Source: Streptomyces sp. DH12 (lineage in GTDB: Bacteria; Actinomycetota; Actinomycetes; Streptomycetales; Streptomycetaceae). Taken from it: a stretch of DNA of 64,000 nt. A program made the position numbers and the translations under genes. Where the stretch lies: contig NZ_JAHWGT010000026.1 of NCBI RefSeq assembly GCF_020873895.1, positions 30,323 through 94,322 of the forward strand, written 5' to 3'. Below are positions 16,778 to 25,464 of this stretch, in pieces. The notes beneath the pieces were generated by a model. That model was not told the origin of the DNA and did not search any database. It saw nothing but the letters and a program-made list of their open reading frames with translations. Positions within the stretch are counted from its first letter, which is position 1; the number at the start of each line of letters is the position of its first letter.

Positions 16778-17976
16778 GCGGCACCCTCCTCGCCGCGCTC
16801 ACCGCCGCCGGGGCGCTGCTGACGGCCGCCGGGTACGCCCTGGGCCGGCTGGCCGCGCGGCGGTCCGGCCGCGACTGCCTCGACCTCGGCACCCCCGTCG
16901 AACGCGCCACCTTCCACACCCTGCACACCGCGTCCCTCGCCGCGCCGCCGCTGCGCGCCGGCCTCACCGAGGACACCGCCCGCAAAGCCGCCCGCAGGCT
17001 CCGCCCCCTCCTCGGAACCGAGGCCCTCGCCCTCACCGGACGCACGGCCGTGCTCGCCTGGGACGGCTCCGGCGCCCACCACGCCGACCAGGTGATGGAG
17101 CGGGTCGCCGAGGTCCTGGAGACCGGCCGGGGGCAGAGCCTGCGCGCCGAGTGCGAGGACCCCGCCTGCCCCCTGCGCTGGGCCGTCATCGCCCCCCTCA
17201 CCGGGGAGGACGGCGTGGCCGGGGCGCTCGTCGCCTACGGGTCGCACGAGTCGGCCGTCCTCGTGCGCGCCGCGACGGAGGTGGCCCGCTGGGTCTCCGT
17301 CCAACTGGAGCTCGCCGAACTCGACCTGTCCCGCACCCGGCTCATCGAGGCGGAGATCCGCGCCCTGCGCGCCCAGATCTCGCCGCACTTCGTCTACAAC
17401 TCGCTCGCCGCCATCGCGTCCTTCGTCCGCACCGACCCCGAGCGGGCCCGGGAGCTGCTGCTGGAGTTCGCCGACTTCACCCGCTACTCCTTCCGCCGGC
17501 ACGGCGACTTCACCCGGCTCGCCGACGAGCTGCGCTCCATCGAGCAGTACCTCGCCCTCGCCGGCGCCCGCTTCGGCGACCGGCTGCGGGTGACGCTGCA
17601 GATCGCCCCCGAGGTGCTGCCGGTCTCCCTGCCCTTCCTGTGCCTCCAGCCGCTCGTGGAGAACGCCGTCAAGCACGGCCTGGAGGACTCGCGCACCACC
17701 TGCCGCATCACCATCGCGGCGCAGGACGCGGGCGCCGAGGCCGTCGTGACCGTCGAGGACGACGGCGTCGGCATGGACCCGGCCGTCCTGCGGGCCATCC
17801 TCGCCGGGGAACACCCCAGGACCTCCGGGATCGGCCTGCCCAACGTCGACGAGCGGCTGCGCCAGGCGTACGGGGACGACTACGGGCTCGTCGTCGAGAC
17901 GGGCGTCGACGCGGGCATGAAGGTCACCGTCCGCATCCCCAAGTACCGGGCGGGCGTCCACGCCGACACCCCGTAG
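16774..17976 (+). CDS. LytS-type sensor histidine kinase
   Basis: A 400-residue kinase. One N-terminal membrane helix (LLAALTAAGALLTAAGYALG) precedes a GAF-like input region at about 40-175 (LHTASLAAPPLRAGLTEDTARKAARRL; VIAPLTGEDGVAGALVAYG). The His-kinase domain has the phospho-acceptor in LRAQISPHFVYNSLAAIASF, and the GHKL ATPase has LQPLVENAVKHGLED and VEDDGVGMD followed by SGIGLPNVDERLRQAYG. The GTG at 16774 overlaps the symporter stop (GTGA). Co-translation with the transporter fits a transport-coupled or substrate-sensing role, signalling to the LytTR regulator at the head of the cluster. Earlier in-frame starts belong to non-coding frames. Confidence 0.92.
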   Translation: MSGTLLAALTAAGALLTAAGYALGRLAARRSGRDCLDLGTPVERATFHTLHTASLAAPPLRAGLTEDTARKAARRLRPLLGTEALALTGRTAVLAWDGSGAHHADQVMERVAEVLETGRGQSLRAECEDPACPLRWAVIAPLTGEDGVAGALVAYGSHESAVLVRAATEVARWVSVQLELAELDLSRTRLIEAEIRALRAQISPHFVYNSLAAIASFVRTDPERARELLLEFADFTRYSFRRHGDFTRLADELRSIEQYLALAGARFGDRLRVTLQIAPEVLPVSLPFLCLQPLVENAVKHGLEDSRTTCRITIAAQDAGAEAVVTVEDDGVGMDPAVLRAILAGEHPRTSGIGLPNVDERLRQAYGDDYGLVVETGVDAGMKVTVRIPKYRAGVHADTP

Positions 17977-18007
17977 GGCCGGCCCCGGCGGGCCCCTTCG
18001 ACGGGGC

Positions 18008-19108
18008 CTACAGCACCGTCCACGGAGTGGCGGGGTCGGCGCGGCGGCGCTGCCGCTCGGCGCCCGTGCCGTGGGCGAGCACCGCCTCCGCCAGCGCGGC
18101 CACCTCCCGCGCGTCCCCGCTCGCCTCCAGCGCCGGACGCACCCGGGAGAGCAGCGCCCGTACCGCCTCGGCGGCCGGGACGCGCGCCCCGGTGACCGGG
18201 TGGACGGCCGGACCGCGCAGTCCGTGGCGGGCCGCCGTCCACAGCGCCGCGGCCAGCATGTGGTCGGGCGGGTCCGGCGCGGGGAGGCCGCGGGCGACGG
18301 CGTCCAGGGCGGAGGTGACCAGCGCGCGGGTCAGCCCGGCCTGGAGGACCGCCTCGTCGACGCTCGGCGTGACGTCCGCGACGCGCACCTCGACGGTCGG
18401 CAGGTGGTGGGAGGGGCGCGCCAGCCAGTACGCGTTGGCCGCCCGGGCGGGCAGGACGCCGGTGCCGCGCAGGGCGGTGACGGTGCGGTCGTAGTGCGCG
18501 GCGGAGGTGAAGCGGGGCGGGATCTGGTGGGTCGGCCAGCGGGCCAGGACCAGCGTGCGCCAGCTGGCGTGGCCGGTGTCCGCGCCCTGGTGGTAGGGGG
18601 AGTTGGCGGAGAGCGCGAGCAGCACCGGCAGCCAGGGCCGCAGGTGGTTGAGGACCGCGACGGCCGCCTCGCGGTCCGGTACGCCCACGTGCACGTGGCA
18701 GCCGCACGTCTCCGTCTCGTCCGTCAGCCGCCCGTACAGCCGGGCCATCTGCCGGTAGTGCGGCGTCGGAGTGACCGTACGGGCGGGGGCCGCCATGGGC
18801 GCGGTGCCGCTGGCGAGCGGGCGCAGCCCCGCCTTGCGCGCCGCCCGGTCCAACCGGGTCCGGCCGGCGGCCAGCTCCGCACGGAGCCGGGCCAGGTCCG
18901 TGCAGACCTCCGTGGCGGTCTCCACCATGGTCGGCAGCAGCTCGCGCTGGAACTCCCGGCCCGCGCCGCCCTCCGGCCCGGGCCGCGCCCGGTCCGCGGC
19001 CAGCACGTCGCCGCACCCGCCCACAGGGGCGCCGTCGACCGCGTCGACCAGGAGGAACTCCTCCTCGACCCCCACGGTCACCCCGCGCGGCACGGGACTC
19101 GCGACCAT
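18008..19108 (-). CDS. YbdK-type carboxylate-amine ligase (GCS2 family)
   Basis: A 366-residue ATP-grasp-like ligase related to glutamate-cysteine ligase. Conserved elements are TVGVEEEFLLVD near the N-terminus, EFQRELLPTMVE, the substrate-site segment TCGCHVHVGVPD, LLALSANSPYHQG, and HLPTVEVRVADVTPSVDEAV. YbdK-type proteins have weak glutamate-cysteine ligase activity, and their physiological product is usually unknown. It is distinct from the egtA-type enzyme at 45106-46524. I start at the ATG at 19108, which gives the usual family length. Upstream in-frame codons to 19198 encode an atypical sequence. It is convergent with the LytS gene. Confidence 0.82.
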   Translation of the reverse strand: MVASPVPRGVTVGVEEEFLLVDAVDGAPVGGCGDVLAADRARPGPEGGAGREFQRELLPTMVETATEVCTDLARLRAELAAGRTRLDRAARKAGLRPLASGTAPMAAPARTVTPTPHYRQMARLYGRLTDETETCGCHVHVGVPDREAAVAVLNHLRPWLPVLLALSANSPYHQGADTGHASWRTLVLARWPTHQIPPRFTSAAHYDRTVTALRGTGVLPARAANAYWLARPSHHLPTVEVRVADVTPSVDEAVLQAGLTRALVTSALDAVARGLPAPDPPDHMLAAALWTAARHGLRGPAVHPVTGARVPAAEAVRALLSRVRPALEASGDAREVAALAEAVLAHGTGAERQRRRADPATPWTVL

Positions 19109-19286
19109 CCAGACCACCACTCCCGCCCAGCCGTCCGGTCCACGCGCTCGGTGCGGCCGTCCGGCGGTGCCGGCGGCCGCACCCAGGATGACCGGCACGC
19201 ACGAGGCGGGGCAACAGCGCCTTCCCGGCCGTGAGCCCGCCTCGGCCCGACCCCCGCCGGGCCACGCGGGGCCGGCCGCAGCCGGT

Positions 19287-19775
19287 TCAGTACAGGTGCA
19301 GCGCCAGATGGCCGAGTGGCAGCCCCAGCTGCCAGGACGGCAGCCACACCTGCGCCGACTCGTCCACCACGAGCCCCGCCGCCGGCGGCGCGGGCAGGGC
19401 GCCGAGGTCGGCGGCGAGCAGCAGGGTCTCCTCCAGCAGCCGCCAGGTCTCCAGCGCCAGGGCCACCCCCGGCTCGTCGTCGCCCTCGCGCGCCCGCCGC
19501 TCGGTCAGTCGGGCGCGCACCCAGTCCTGCCACGGGTGGTCGTACGAAGTGCGGTCCAGCCACTCGTCGAGCTGGTCCTCGGGGGCCGCGCCGTCGCTCA
19601 GGTAGATCGTCAGCGCGAGCGTCCGGCGCCCCGCCACGTACTCCAGGGAGCCGGTCTCCACCAGCCCGCCCGTCCGCAGCAGCTCATCGGCCAGGTACTC
19701 GGCACACAGCCAGTCCATCGGGACGGCCAGGCCGCCTCCGCCGGTGCCGTTCGTGCTCTCGGGCCGCAACGTTCC
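19287..19775 (-). CDS. Conserved hypothetical protein (about 162 aa)
   Basis: An acidic soluble protein without a recognised domain. Notable stretches are MDWLCAEYLADELLRTGGLVETGS, RRTLALTIYLSDGAAPEDQLDEWL, a helical region LETWRLLEETLLLAADLG, and a C-terminal VDESAQVWLPSWQLGLPLGHLALHLY. The start is uncertain. A GTG at 19775 and a TTG at 19769 share a GGGAGAAGG ribosome site, with spacing better for the TTG. The ATG at 19718 also begins the well-ordered part. It lies downstream of the ECF sigma gene on the same strand, where an anti-sigma factor would often be, but it has no zinc-finger or membrane helix. Confidence 0.6.
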   Translation of the reverse strand, partial: GTLRPESTNGTGGGGLAVPMDWLCAEYLADELLRTGGLVETGSLEYVAGRRTLALTIYLSDGAAPEDQLDEWLDRTSYDHPWQDWVRARLTERRAREGDDEPGVALALETWRLLEETLLLAADLGALPAPPAAGLVVDESAQVWLPSWQLGLPLGHLALHLY

Positions 19776-19962
19776 CACCTTCTCCCGGACGTTCTTCCGC
19801 GCGTAACTCGGCCACGCACCCCTGAAAGACGAGCCTCCACCGAAAGGCGGGGCGTGCGGCCGCTCTTTGCACAACTTGACGGTGTGGTTTCGCATACGTT
19901 CCCGTCCGTGCCGTTACGCGCGGGAAGGAACACATCCGGTGCGCCCGCAGGGGCGGACGGGC

Positions 19963-20568
19963 TCAGCCGCCGCCGCGGCCCGCGGGGGACAGATCGCCCC
20001 GCTCCGCCGCGGCCCCCTCCAGCGCGCCGCTCCCCGCCGCGGGGAACGCCCGGCTGTAGCCGGGCAGGCAGCGCCCGAGGGCCCGCAGCGCGTAGTACGA
20101 GCGGGACTTGACCGTCCCCGCCGGTATGCCGAGCCGCTCCGCGGCCTCGCTGACGGTCAGCCCGTCGAAGTAGATGCGCTCCAGCACGTCCCGGTGGGCG
20201 GGGCTCAGCTCCGCCACCGCGGCCCGCACGTCGAGCGCGGCCACCGCGGACTCGGTGGCGTCCGCCGGGTCGGGCGTGGAGGCCAGCACCCCGTCGCCGA
20301 TCTCCGTCGGGCGCGCCAGTCGCGAGCGTCGCGCGTCGATCGCCAGCCGCCGCGCCACGGTGAACAGCCACGGCCGCATCGACGCGTACGGCGCCTCGAA
20401 CGCCTCCGGGTGCTGCCACGCCCGGACCAGCGTCTCCTGGAGGAGGTCCTCGGCGCGCTGCTGGTCGCCGTAGGTGAGGCCGAGCAGGTAGTTCAGCAGC
20501 GCGGGGCCGTGCTCCCGGTGCAGCTCCTCCAAGGCCCGCTCGTCCGTGGTGGTCGTCGCCGTCGTCAT
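19963..20568 (-). CDS. ECF (sigma-70 family) RNA polymerase sigma factor
   Basis: A 201-residue sigma factor. Region 2 (about 15-85) has LHREHGPALLNYLLGLTYGDQQRAEDLLQETLVRAW and RPWLFTVARRLAIDARR. Region 4 (about 115-170) has ELSPAHRDVLERIYFDGLTVSEAAERLGIPAGTVKSRSYYALRAL, the helix-turn-helix that reads the -35. A C-terminal extension of about 30 residues is Ala/Gly-rich. It is divergent from the CapA-like gene. No adjacent classical anti-sigma gene is present. The ATG at 20568 follows GGGAAGTGA. Confidence 0.92.
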   Translation of the reverse strand: MTTATTTTDERALEELHREHGPALLNYLLGLTYGDQQRAEDLLQETLVRAWQHPEAFEAPYASMRPWLFTVARRLAIDARRSRLARPTEIGDGVLASTPDPADATESAVAALDVRAAVAELSPAHRDVLERIYFDGLTVSEAAERLGIPAGTVKSRSYYALRALGRCLPGYSRAFPAAGSGALEGAAAERGDLSPAGRGGG

Positions 20569-20837
20569 CGTTCACTTCCCTTCCCGCCGGCTCCAGGACC
20601 CAGAGCCGTATCCGAACGCATCCGAGGCCGCCGGGACAGGCGACGCACCGAGGTGTGCGGCGAGCGGTCGCACCGAGCGACGAATGGTGCGGCGAACGGT
20701 CGACGCAGGGACATGCCCCCCATTCAGTGAATCTGCCGCATTTTTCCTATCGAATGACTGATCGGCGTGTATGTCCCCCGTGGATGCAGAGGGCACACCC
20801 GCCCCGCCTGCCCCTTCCGACCCACGGAGTCCCAGCG

Positions 20838-22025
20838 ATGACACTGCGCGTCCGGCGGGCGGCGGCCGCCGCCGCCACCGTCCTGCTCTCCGCCACCGCG
20901 GCTGCGGCCGGCTGCACGGCGCCCCGCCCGCCCAGCGCCCCCGCCCCGCCCCCGCACGCGTCCGCCGGCGGCGCGGGCCCCGACGCCCGGCCGTTCACCC
21001 TCGCCGCGACCGGCGACGTCCTCCCGCACGACTCGGTCATCCGCCAGGCCAACGCCGACGCGGGCGGCGAGGGGTACGACTTCCGCCCCATGCTCGCCGG
21101 CGTCGCACCCGTCATCTCCCGCGCCGACCTGGCGATCTGCCACATGGAGACCGTGTACGGCGAGGACGGCGGCCCCTTCGCCGGCTACCCGACCTTCACC
21201 TCCCCGCCCCAGATCGCCACCGCCCTGCGCGCCACGGGCTACGACTCCTGCTCCACCGCCTCCAACCACACCCTCGACGACGGCACCGACGGCATCCGCC
21301 GCACCCTCGACCACCTCGACCGGGCGGGCGTCCGCCACGCCGGGTCCGCCCGCACCGCCGAGGAGGCCGACACCCCCACCCTCCTCAAGGCCGGCGGCGC
21401 CGACGTCGCGCACCTCGCCTACACCTACGGCACCAACGGCATCCCCGTCCCCGCCGACCGGCCGTGGTCCGTCAACCTCATCGACGAGAGCCGCGTCCTC
21501 AGCGACGCCCGCGCCGCCCGTGAGGCGGGCGCCGAGATCGTCGTCGTCAGCCTCCACTGGGGCAGCGAGTGGCAGACCGCCCCCGACCGGCGGCAACTGG
21601 AGCTCGGCCGCGCCCTCACGGCCGCCACCACCGACGGCCGCCCCGACGTCGACCTCATCCTCGGCACGCACGCCCACGTCCCCCAGGCGTACGAGAAGGT
21701 CAACGGCACCTGGATCGTCTACGGCATGGGCGACCAGATCGCCGGCCCCATGGTCGACCACTCGGGCGCCCACGACCCGCGCGGCAACGAGGGCACCATC
21801 GCCCGCTTCACCTTCGCCCCGCCGACCGCGCCCGGCCGCCGCTGGGAGGTCACCCGCGCCGAGTACCTCCCGCAGTGGTACGACACCGGCGCCAACCGCG
21901 TCGTCGACCTGACCGCCGCCATCGCCGCGGGGAACACGGGGCTCGCCCCGCTGCGCGACCGCATCAGCGCCGTCGTCCTCAGCCGCGGGGCCGCGGCCGA
22001 CGGCCTGGTGCGCGGGGAGGAGTAG
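20838..22025 (+). CDS. CapA-family lipoprotein (metallophosphatase-like)
   Basis: A 395-residue exported protein with a signal sequence and lipobox-like AAAGCTAP, followed by a Pro-rich linker and the CapA (poly-gamma-glutamate capsule protein) domain. Landmarks are AATGDVLPHDSV, AICHMETVYGE, ATGYDSCSTASNHTLDDG, VVVSLHWGSEWQ and LILGTHAHVPQAYEKVNG, the metal-binding Asp, Asn and His motifs of the calcineurin-like fold. In Bacillus CapA is involved in gamma-polyglutamate surface attachment. Streptomyces lacks that capsule, so the substrate is unknown. It stands alone, with a ribosome site CACGGAG upstream of the ATG at 20838. Confidence 0.85.
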   Translation: MTLRVRRAAAAAATVLLSATAAAAGCTAPRPPSAPAPPPHASAGGAGPDARPFTLAATGDVLPHDSVIRQANADAGGEGYDFRPMLAGVAPVISRADLAICHMETVYGEDGGPFAGYPTFTSPPQIATALRATGYDSCSTASNHTLDDGTDGIRRTLDHLDRAGVRHAGSARTAEEADTPTLLKAGGADVAHLAYTYGTNGIPVPADRPWSVNLIDESRVLSDARAAREAGAEIVVVSLHWGSEWQTAPDRRQLELGRALTAATTDGRPDVDLILGTHAHVPQAYEKVNGTWIVYGMGDQIAGPMVDHSGAHDPRGNEGTIARFTFAPPTAPGRRWEVTRAEYLPQWYDTGANRVVDLTAAIAAGNTGLAPLRDRISAVVLSRGAAADGLVRGEE

Positions 22026-22130
22026 GAGGACCGGGCCTACTCCCGCGCCGCTCGTCCCAACGGGTGCAATCGCTCCGCGCGTCCGGTGTCGCACACCCGA
22101 TCCACGAGTCGCCCGTGCGGAGCATTGGTC

Positions 22131-23009
22131 ATGAAAAAGGACCAGATGCCTTCCGGGCGGCGGATGGTGCTGCGCATCGCCGCCGCCCTGGGCGCCACCA
22201 CCACCGTCGGTCTGTTCAGCGTCGACCGGGCGGCCCCGCCCGGCGCGCCCGCCCCCTCCGCCACGTCCCCGTCCCGCCCGCGCCCCGCGGCGACGCGTGC
22301 CCCCGCGCCCGCCGCGGGCCCCGTGGCCGGACCGCGCCTGGCGCCCTCCGCGTACCGGCTCCAGCCCATGACGTCGTACGCCCCGCCGCGCTTCCGGCGG
22401 GCCCTGCCGCCCGTGCGGCAACGGCCCTTCCTGCGGGTCTCCGGCACCGGCAACACCATGGTGCTGACCTTCGACGACGGCCCCGACCCCCGCTACACCC
22501 CCGCCATCCTCGCCACCCTGCGGCAGCACGGCGTGCGCGCCATGTTCTTCGTCTGCGGCGAGATGGCCGTCCGCCACCCCGACCTGCTGCGGCGGATGAC
22601 CGAGGACGGGCACGTCGTGGGCAACCACTCCTGGTCCCACCCCCTGGTCCCCAGGCTGCCGCCGTCCCGCATCCGCGAGGAGCTCGGCTCCACGAGCGAC
22701 GTGATCGAGCGGACGCTCGGCGCCGCCCCGCTCTGGTACCGCGCCCCCTACGGCGCCTGGAACCGGCTGTCCTTCGAGATCGGCGCCGAACTCGGCATGG
22801 AGCCGCTCGCCTGGACCGTCGACACCCTCGACTGGAAGGAACCGGGCACGTCGACCATCGTGCGCCGCGTCCTGGACGGCGCGGGGCCCGGCGTCGTCGT
22901 GCTCTCCCACGACGCGGGCGGCGACCGCTCGCAGACCGTGCGCGCGCTGCGCACGTACCTGCCGCGGCTCCTGGACGCGGGCTACCACATCACGGTCCCC
23001 CGCCGGTGA
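22131..23009 (+). CDS. Secreted NodB-type polysaccharide deacetylase
   Basis: A 292-residue exported enzyme of carbohydrate esterase family 4. The N-terminal basic/hydrophobic segment RRMVLRIAAALGATTTVGLFS looks like a signal or membrane anchor, followed by an Ala/Pro linker to about residue 85. The NodB motifs are intact: TFDDGPD (catalytic base Asp and metal Asp), HSWSHP (metal His), RAPYG, and VVLSHD near the end. It probably removes acetyl groups from peptidoglycan or chitin-like polymers outside the cell. The ATG at 22131 follows GTGCGGAG. It is convergent with the sortase gene. Confidence 0.92.
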   Translation: MKKDQMPSGRRMVLRIAAALGATTTVGLFSVDRAAPPGAPAPSATSPSRPRPAATRAPAPAAGPVAGPRLAPSAYRLQPMTSYAPPRFRRALPPVRQRPFLRVSGTGNTMVLTFDDGPDPRYTPAILATLRQHGVRAMFFVCGEMAVRHPDLLRRMTEDGHVVGNHSWSHPLVPRLPPSRIREELGSTSDVIERTLGAAPLWYRAPYGAWNRLSFEIGAELGMEPLAWTVDTLDWKEPGTSTIVRRVLDGAGPGVVVLSHDAGGDRSQTVRALRTYLPRLLDAGYHITVPRR

Positions 23010-23121
23010 CCCCGGCGGCCGGTGCCCGCGTCCGCCCCGCGGGCACCCGCCCGGCGGCCGGCACCACCGGGGCGGCGGCCGGCCCGGGGGGTGGCCGGGG
23101 CGGCGGCCGGCCGGGGGCGGA

Positions 23122-23796
23122 TCAGCGGGTGGCGACCATCCGGGCGAAGACCACGACGTTGCCGTCGTAGCCGCCGGCCCGCGAGTAGCCGCCACCGCAG
23201 GTGATCACCCGCAGCTCCGGGTGGCCGGTGTCGCCGTAGACCCGCACGCCGGGGAAGTCGTCCTTGGAGAACACCTCGACGCCGTACACCTGGAAGACCG
23301 CCACGCGGCCGTCGTACCGGGTCACCTCGACGCGCTGGCCCGGCCGGAGCGCGCCCAGGCGGTAGAAGACGGCCGGCCCGGAGTCGTTGTCGACGTGCCC
23401 GACGACGACCGCCGTGCCGCGCTGCCCGGGCGAGATGCCGTTCTGGTACCACCCCGCCAGGTTCGGGTCCTGCGGGGGCGGCGCGCTGATCCACCCCTCC
23501 TGGTCCAGGCCCACGTCGATGACGGGCGCGTCCACCTTCAGCGCCTCGATCCGCACCCGGGAGGCCGGGGCGTACGCCAGCGGGCGCAGCCCGGCCGACG
23601 GCGTGGGCGCGGCCACCACCTGCCGCGTCCCCGCCGTCGCGGCGGCGGGCTGCGGCGGCCCCGAGGAGGCGTCGACCCCGTTCCGCATCATCGCGAGACC
23701 GGTCAGCATGACGAGTGCCAGCGGACCCCAGGGCCGGCGGGCCCTGATCACGTCCCAGGCACTTCGGTCCCCGACACCTCTGCGCTCCAGGCCCAT
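23122..23796 (-). CDS. Class F sortase
   Basis: A 224-residue type II membrane transpeptidase. One N-terminal membrane helix (PWGPLALVMLTGLAMM) is followed by a Pro/Ala linker and the sortase barrel. The catalytic His is in VVVGHVDND, the Cys in LRVITCGGGY, and the Arg near the end in VVVFARM. Class F enzymes are the actinobacterial 'DUF/SrtF' group. The few studied in vitro act on LPXTG-like peptides, but their natural targets in Streptomyces are poorly known. The start at the ATG at 23796 has GGGAGAAG upstream; the longer frame to 23898 looks non-coding. The divergent gene and its paralogue encode likely surface proteins and are candidate partners. Confidence 0.9.
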   Translation of the reverse strand: MGLERRGVGDRSAWDVIRARRPWGPLALVMLTGLAMMRNGVDASSGPPQPAAATAGTRQVVAAPTPSAGLRPLAYAPASRVRIEALKVDAPVIDVGLDQEGWISAPPPQDPNLAGWYQNGISPGQRGTAVVVGHVDNDSGPAVFYRLGALRPGQRVEVTRYDGRVAVFQVYGVEVFSKDDFPGVRVYGDTGHPELRVITCGGGYSRAGGYDGNVVVFARMVATR

Positions 23797-24107
23797 GCTT
23801 CTCCCTTCGTGGCCTCTCCCGGCACCGTAAGCGGGTCCCGCGCCACCGGCGATCCTGGCGCGCGCGAACGGGTGGCGGCGCGGCGGACGGGTGATCAACC
23901 ATCCGGGTCATCGGCTCGGACCCCCTGACGGTGTGTGACCTGCGGCGGTTCCCCGCCCGTACCCGCGAACCGGGCGGGTCGCCTCACCGGGGTGGCGCAG
24001 CGCCGACATGCGGTGGTCCGACTCTCTGGTGAGGGTTCGTCATGGAAGGCGCATCCGTCGATCTCCCGGAGCACCGCTTTGGGGCGTCTTCCGCTGGAGG
24101 TTCAACG
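23797..24107. other. Divergent intergenic region between sortase and surface-protein genes
   Basis: 311 bases with no convincing gene. They should hold the promoters of both divergent genes. I see no clear consensus pair. The ribosome site CTGGAGG for the plus-strand gene lies at its right end. Confidence 0.4.
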
Positions 24108-24593
24108 ATGCGTGCTTCACGCGCCCTCGCGGTGGCCGCCACCGCCTGTGCGGTGATCGGGGTCGCCGCCCCGTCCGCCACCGCCAACAACGGTCCGACC
24201 AACGTCACCGTCTCCCCGACCCAGGTGCACCAGGGCGGCAGCCTGGCGGTGAGCGCCATGGGGTGCGGCCACGGCGGCACCGTGTCGTCCAACGCGTTCC
24301 CGAAGACGGCCCTCACGGTCAACGCCTCGGGCCACTCCGCGGCCACCCCGCGGATCTACGACCACGCCACCCCCGGCCAGTACAACCTGGCCGTCCGGTG
24401 CAGCGACAGCTCCCGGGTGGTCACCCGGACCTTCCAGGTCGTCCGCGGGCGCGGGTCGCAGGGCGGCCTCGGCGGCTCGATGGCGCCCAGCTCCGCCGAG
24501 GTGACCGTCGGCGCGGTCCTCGCGGGCGGCGCGGCGCTCGCCGGCGGCGTGTTCCTCATCCGCCGCCGCCGTCCGAGCGGCGGAAGGGCCTGA
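24108..24593 (+). CDS. Secreted, membrane-anchored protein with GGLGGS motif (paralogue 1)
   Basis: A 161-residue protein. Signal peptide MRASRALAVAATACAVIGVAAPSATA, then a beta-rich domain of about 85 residues (VTVSPTQVHQGGSLAVSAMGCGH ... YNLAVRCSDSS) with two Cys that could form a disulfide. A GGLGGS motif (about residue 127), an 11-residue spacer, a C-terminal membrane helix and an RRRR tail follow. That is the layout of a sortase substrate, but without LPXTG/LAXTG. The ATG at 24108 with CTGGAGG is clearly better than the upstream ATG at 24042. It is divergent from the class F sortase. Confidence 0.82.
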   Translation: MRASRALAVAATACAVIGVAAPSATANNGPTNVTVSPTQVHQGGSLAVSAMGCGHGGTVSSNAFPKTALTVNASGHSAATPRIYDHATPGQYNLAVRCSDSSRVVTRTFQVVRGRGSQGGLGGSMAPSSAEVTVGAVLAGGAALAGGVFLIRRRRPSGGRA

Positions 24594-24618
24594 CCGGCCG
24601 AACCTCCCGGTCGGCCGT

Positions 24619-24668
24619 ACACGCCCGACGCCCCGAGTCCTGGCCGGGACTCGGGGCGTCGGGCGTGT
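24619..24668. terminator. Bidirectional terminator, 22-bp stem
   Basis: A perfect 22-bp stem (24619-24640 with 24647-24668) and a 6-base loop, between the two convergent GGLGGS protein genes. It should stop transcription from both sides. Confidence 0.9.
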
Positions 24669-24756
24669 GCGGCGGGTGGAACGTGGGTGATACAGCGGTG
24701 TGCGGTGCGGTCGTGGGGGGGGGGCGCGGGGTGTCCGCGGGCCGCACGAGGCGGGG

Positions 24757-25281
24757 TCAGTGGCGGCGGCTCTCGGCCCTGCGGCGCAGCGCGTACACCA
24801 CGCCGGTCGCCGCGGCGACCACGAGGCCCGTGCCGGCGGCCAGCTCGCCGGCGTTCCAGCCGCCGATGCTGCCGCCCAGGCCGCCCCGCACGCCCGACGG
24901 CGCCGTGGTCGCCGTCGCCGTCCGCGTCACGGTCGGGGCGGCGGTCGAGCTGGTCGTCGCCCCGGCGGCGACCCTCAGCTGCGCCGTGCCCGGGGCACCG
25001 CCGGCGCAGGTGAAGGAGACCGTGTAGGCGGCGCCCCGGCGGGCGTCCCAGTCCACGGTGGCGGTCGCCGTACCGCCCGCGGGGATGGACACGGCGTCGA
25101 AGATGCCCGACGACGCGATGGCGGTCCCCGGGCAGCCGGGGGCGGAGAGAACCACCCGGCCGCCCGGGTTGACGGTCGAGGGGGAGACGGCGTACGGATC
25201 CACCGCGGCCGCGGGGGGTGCGGTGAGGGCGAGAGCCGCCGCTCCGAGCAGAGCGGCGGAAGCGGCACCTATCGCGCGCAT
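24757..25281 (-). CDS. Secreted, membrane-anchored protein with GGLGGS motif (paralogue 2)
   Basis: A 174-residue protein with the same plan as the gene at 24108-24593. It has a signal peptide (MRAIGAASAALLGAAALALTAPPAAA), a two-Cys beta-rich domain (YAVSPSTVNPGGRVVLSAPGCPG ... YTVSFTCAGG), a Thr/Ala-rich stalk (TTSSTAAPTVTRTATATTAP), then VRGGLGGS, a membrane helix (LAAGTGLVVAAATGVVYAL) and an RRRAESRRH tail. Shared features with paralogue 1 are the SPxxVxxGG entry, the GC and C spacing and the GGLGGS motif just before the anchor. Function is unknown. The proximity to a class F sortase suggests the motif may be read by that enzyme or another membrane-protein processing factor. Confidence 0.85.
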   Translation of the reverse strand: MRAIGAASAALLGAAALALTAPPAAAVDPYAVSPSTVNPGGRVVLSAPGCPGTAIASSGIFDAVSIPAGGTATATVDWDARRGAAYTVSFTCAGGAPGTAQLRVAAGATTSSTAAPTVTRTATATTAPSGVRGGLGGSIGGWNAGELAAGTGLVVAAATGVVYALRRRAESRRH

Positions 25282-25464
25282 GAAGAGTCCTCCGGTCCCG
25301 AGGGGCAGTGCGGAACGGACTTCCGCGAACGAGCTGAAATGACCCTCTGTGCCCGGAACGTTAGGAGCGCTTTACCACACCCGCGACCCCGGTCGGGCGA
25401 ACGGGGCAACGGGTCACCCGTACGGCGCACGCCACGCCCGCCGTGCGGACCGGGAGAGGCCGGC

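Noticed and set aside
24042-24107. Earlier ATG of GGLGGS paralogue 1
   Set aside because: The extra 22 residues would precede the signal peptide and there is no ribosome site, whereas CTGGAGG precedes the ATG at 24108.
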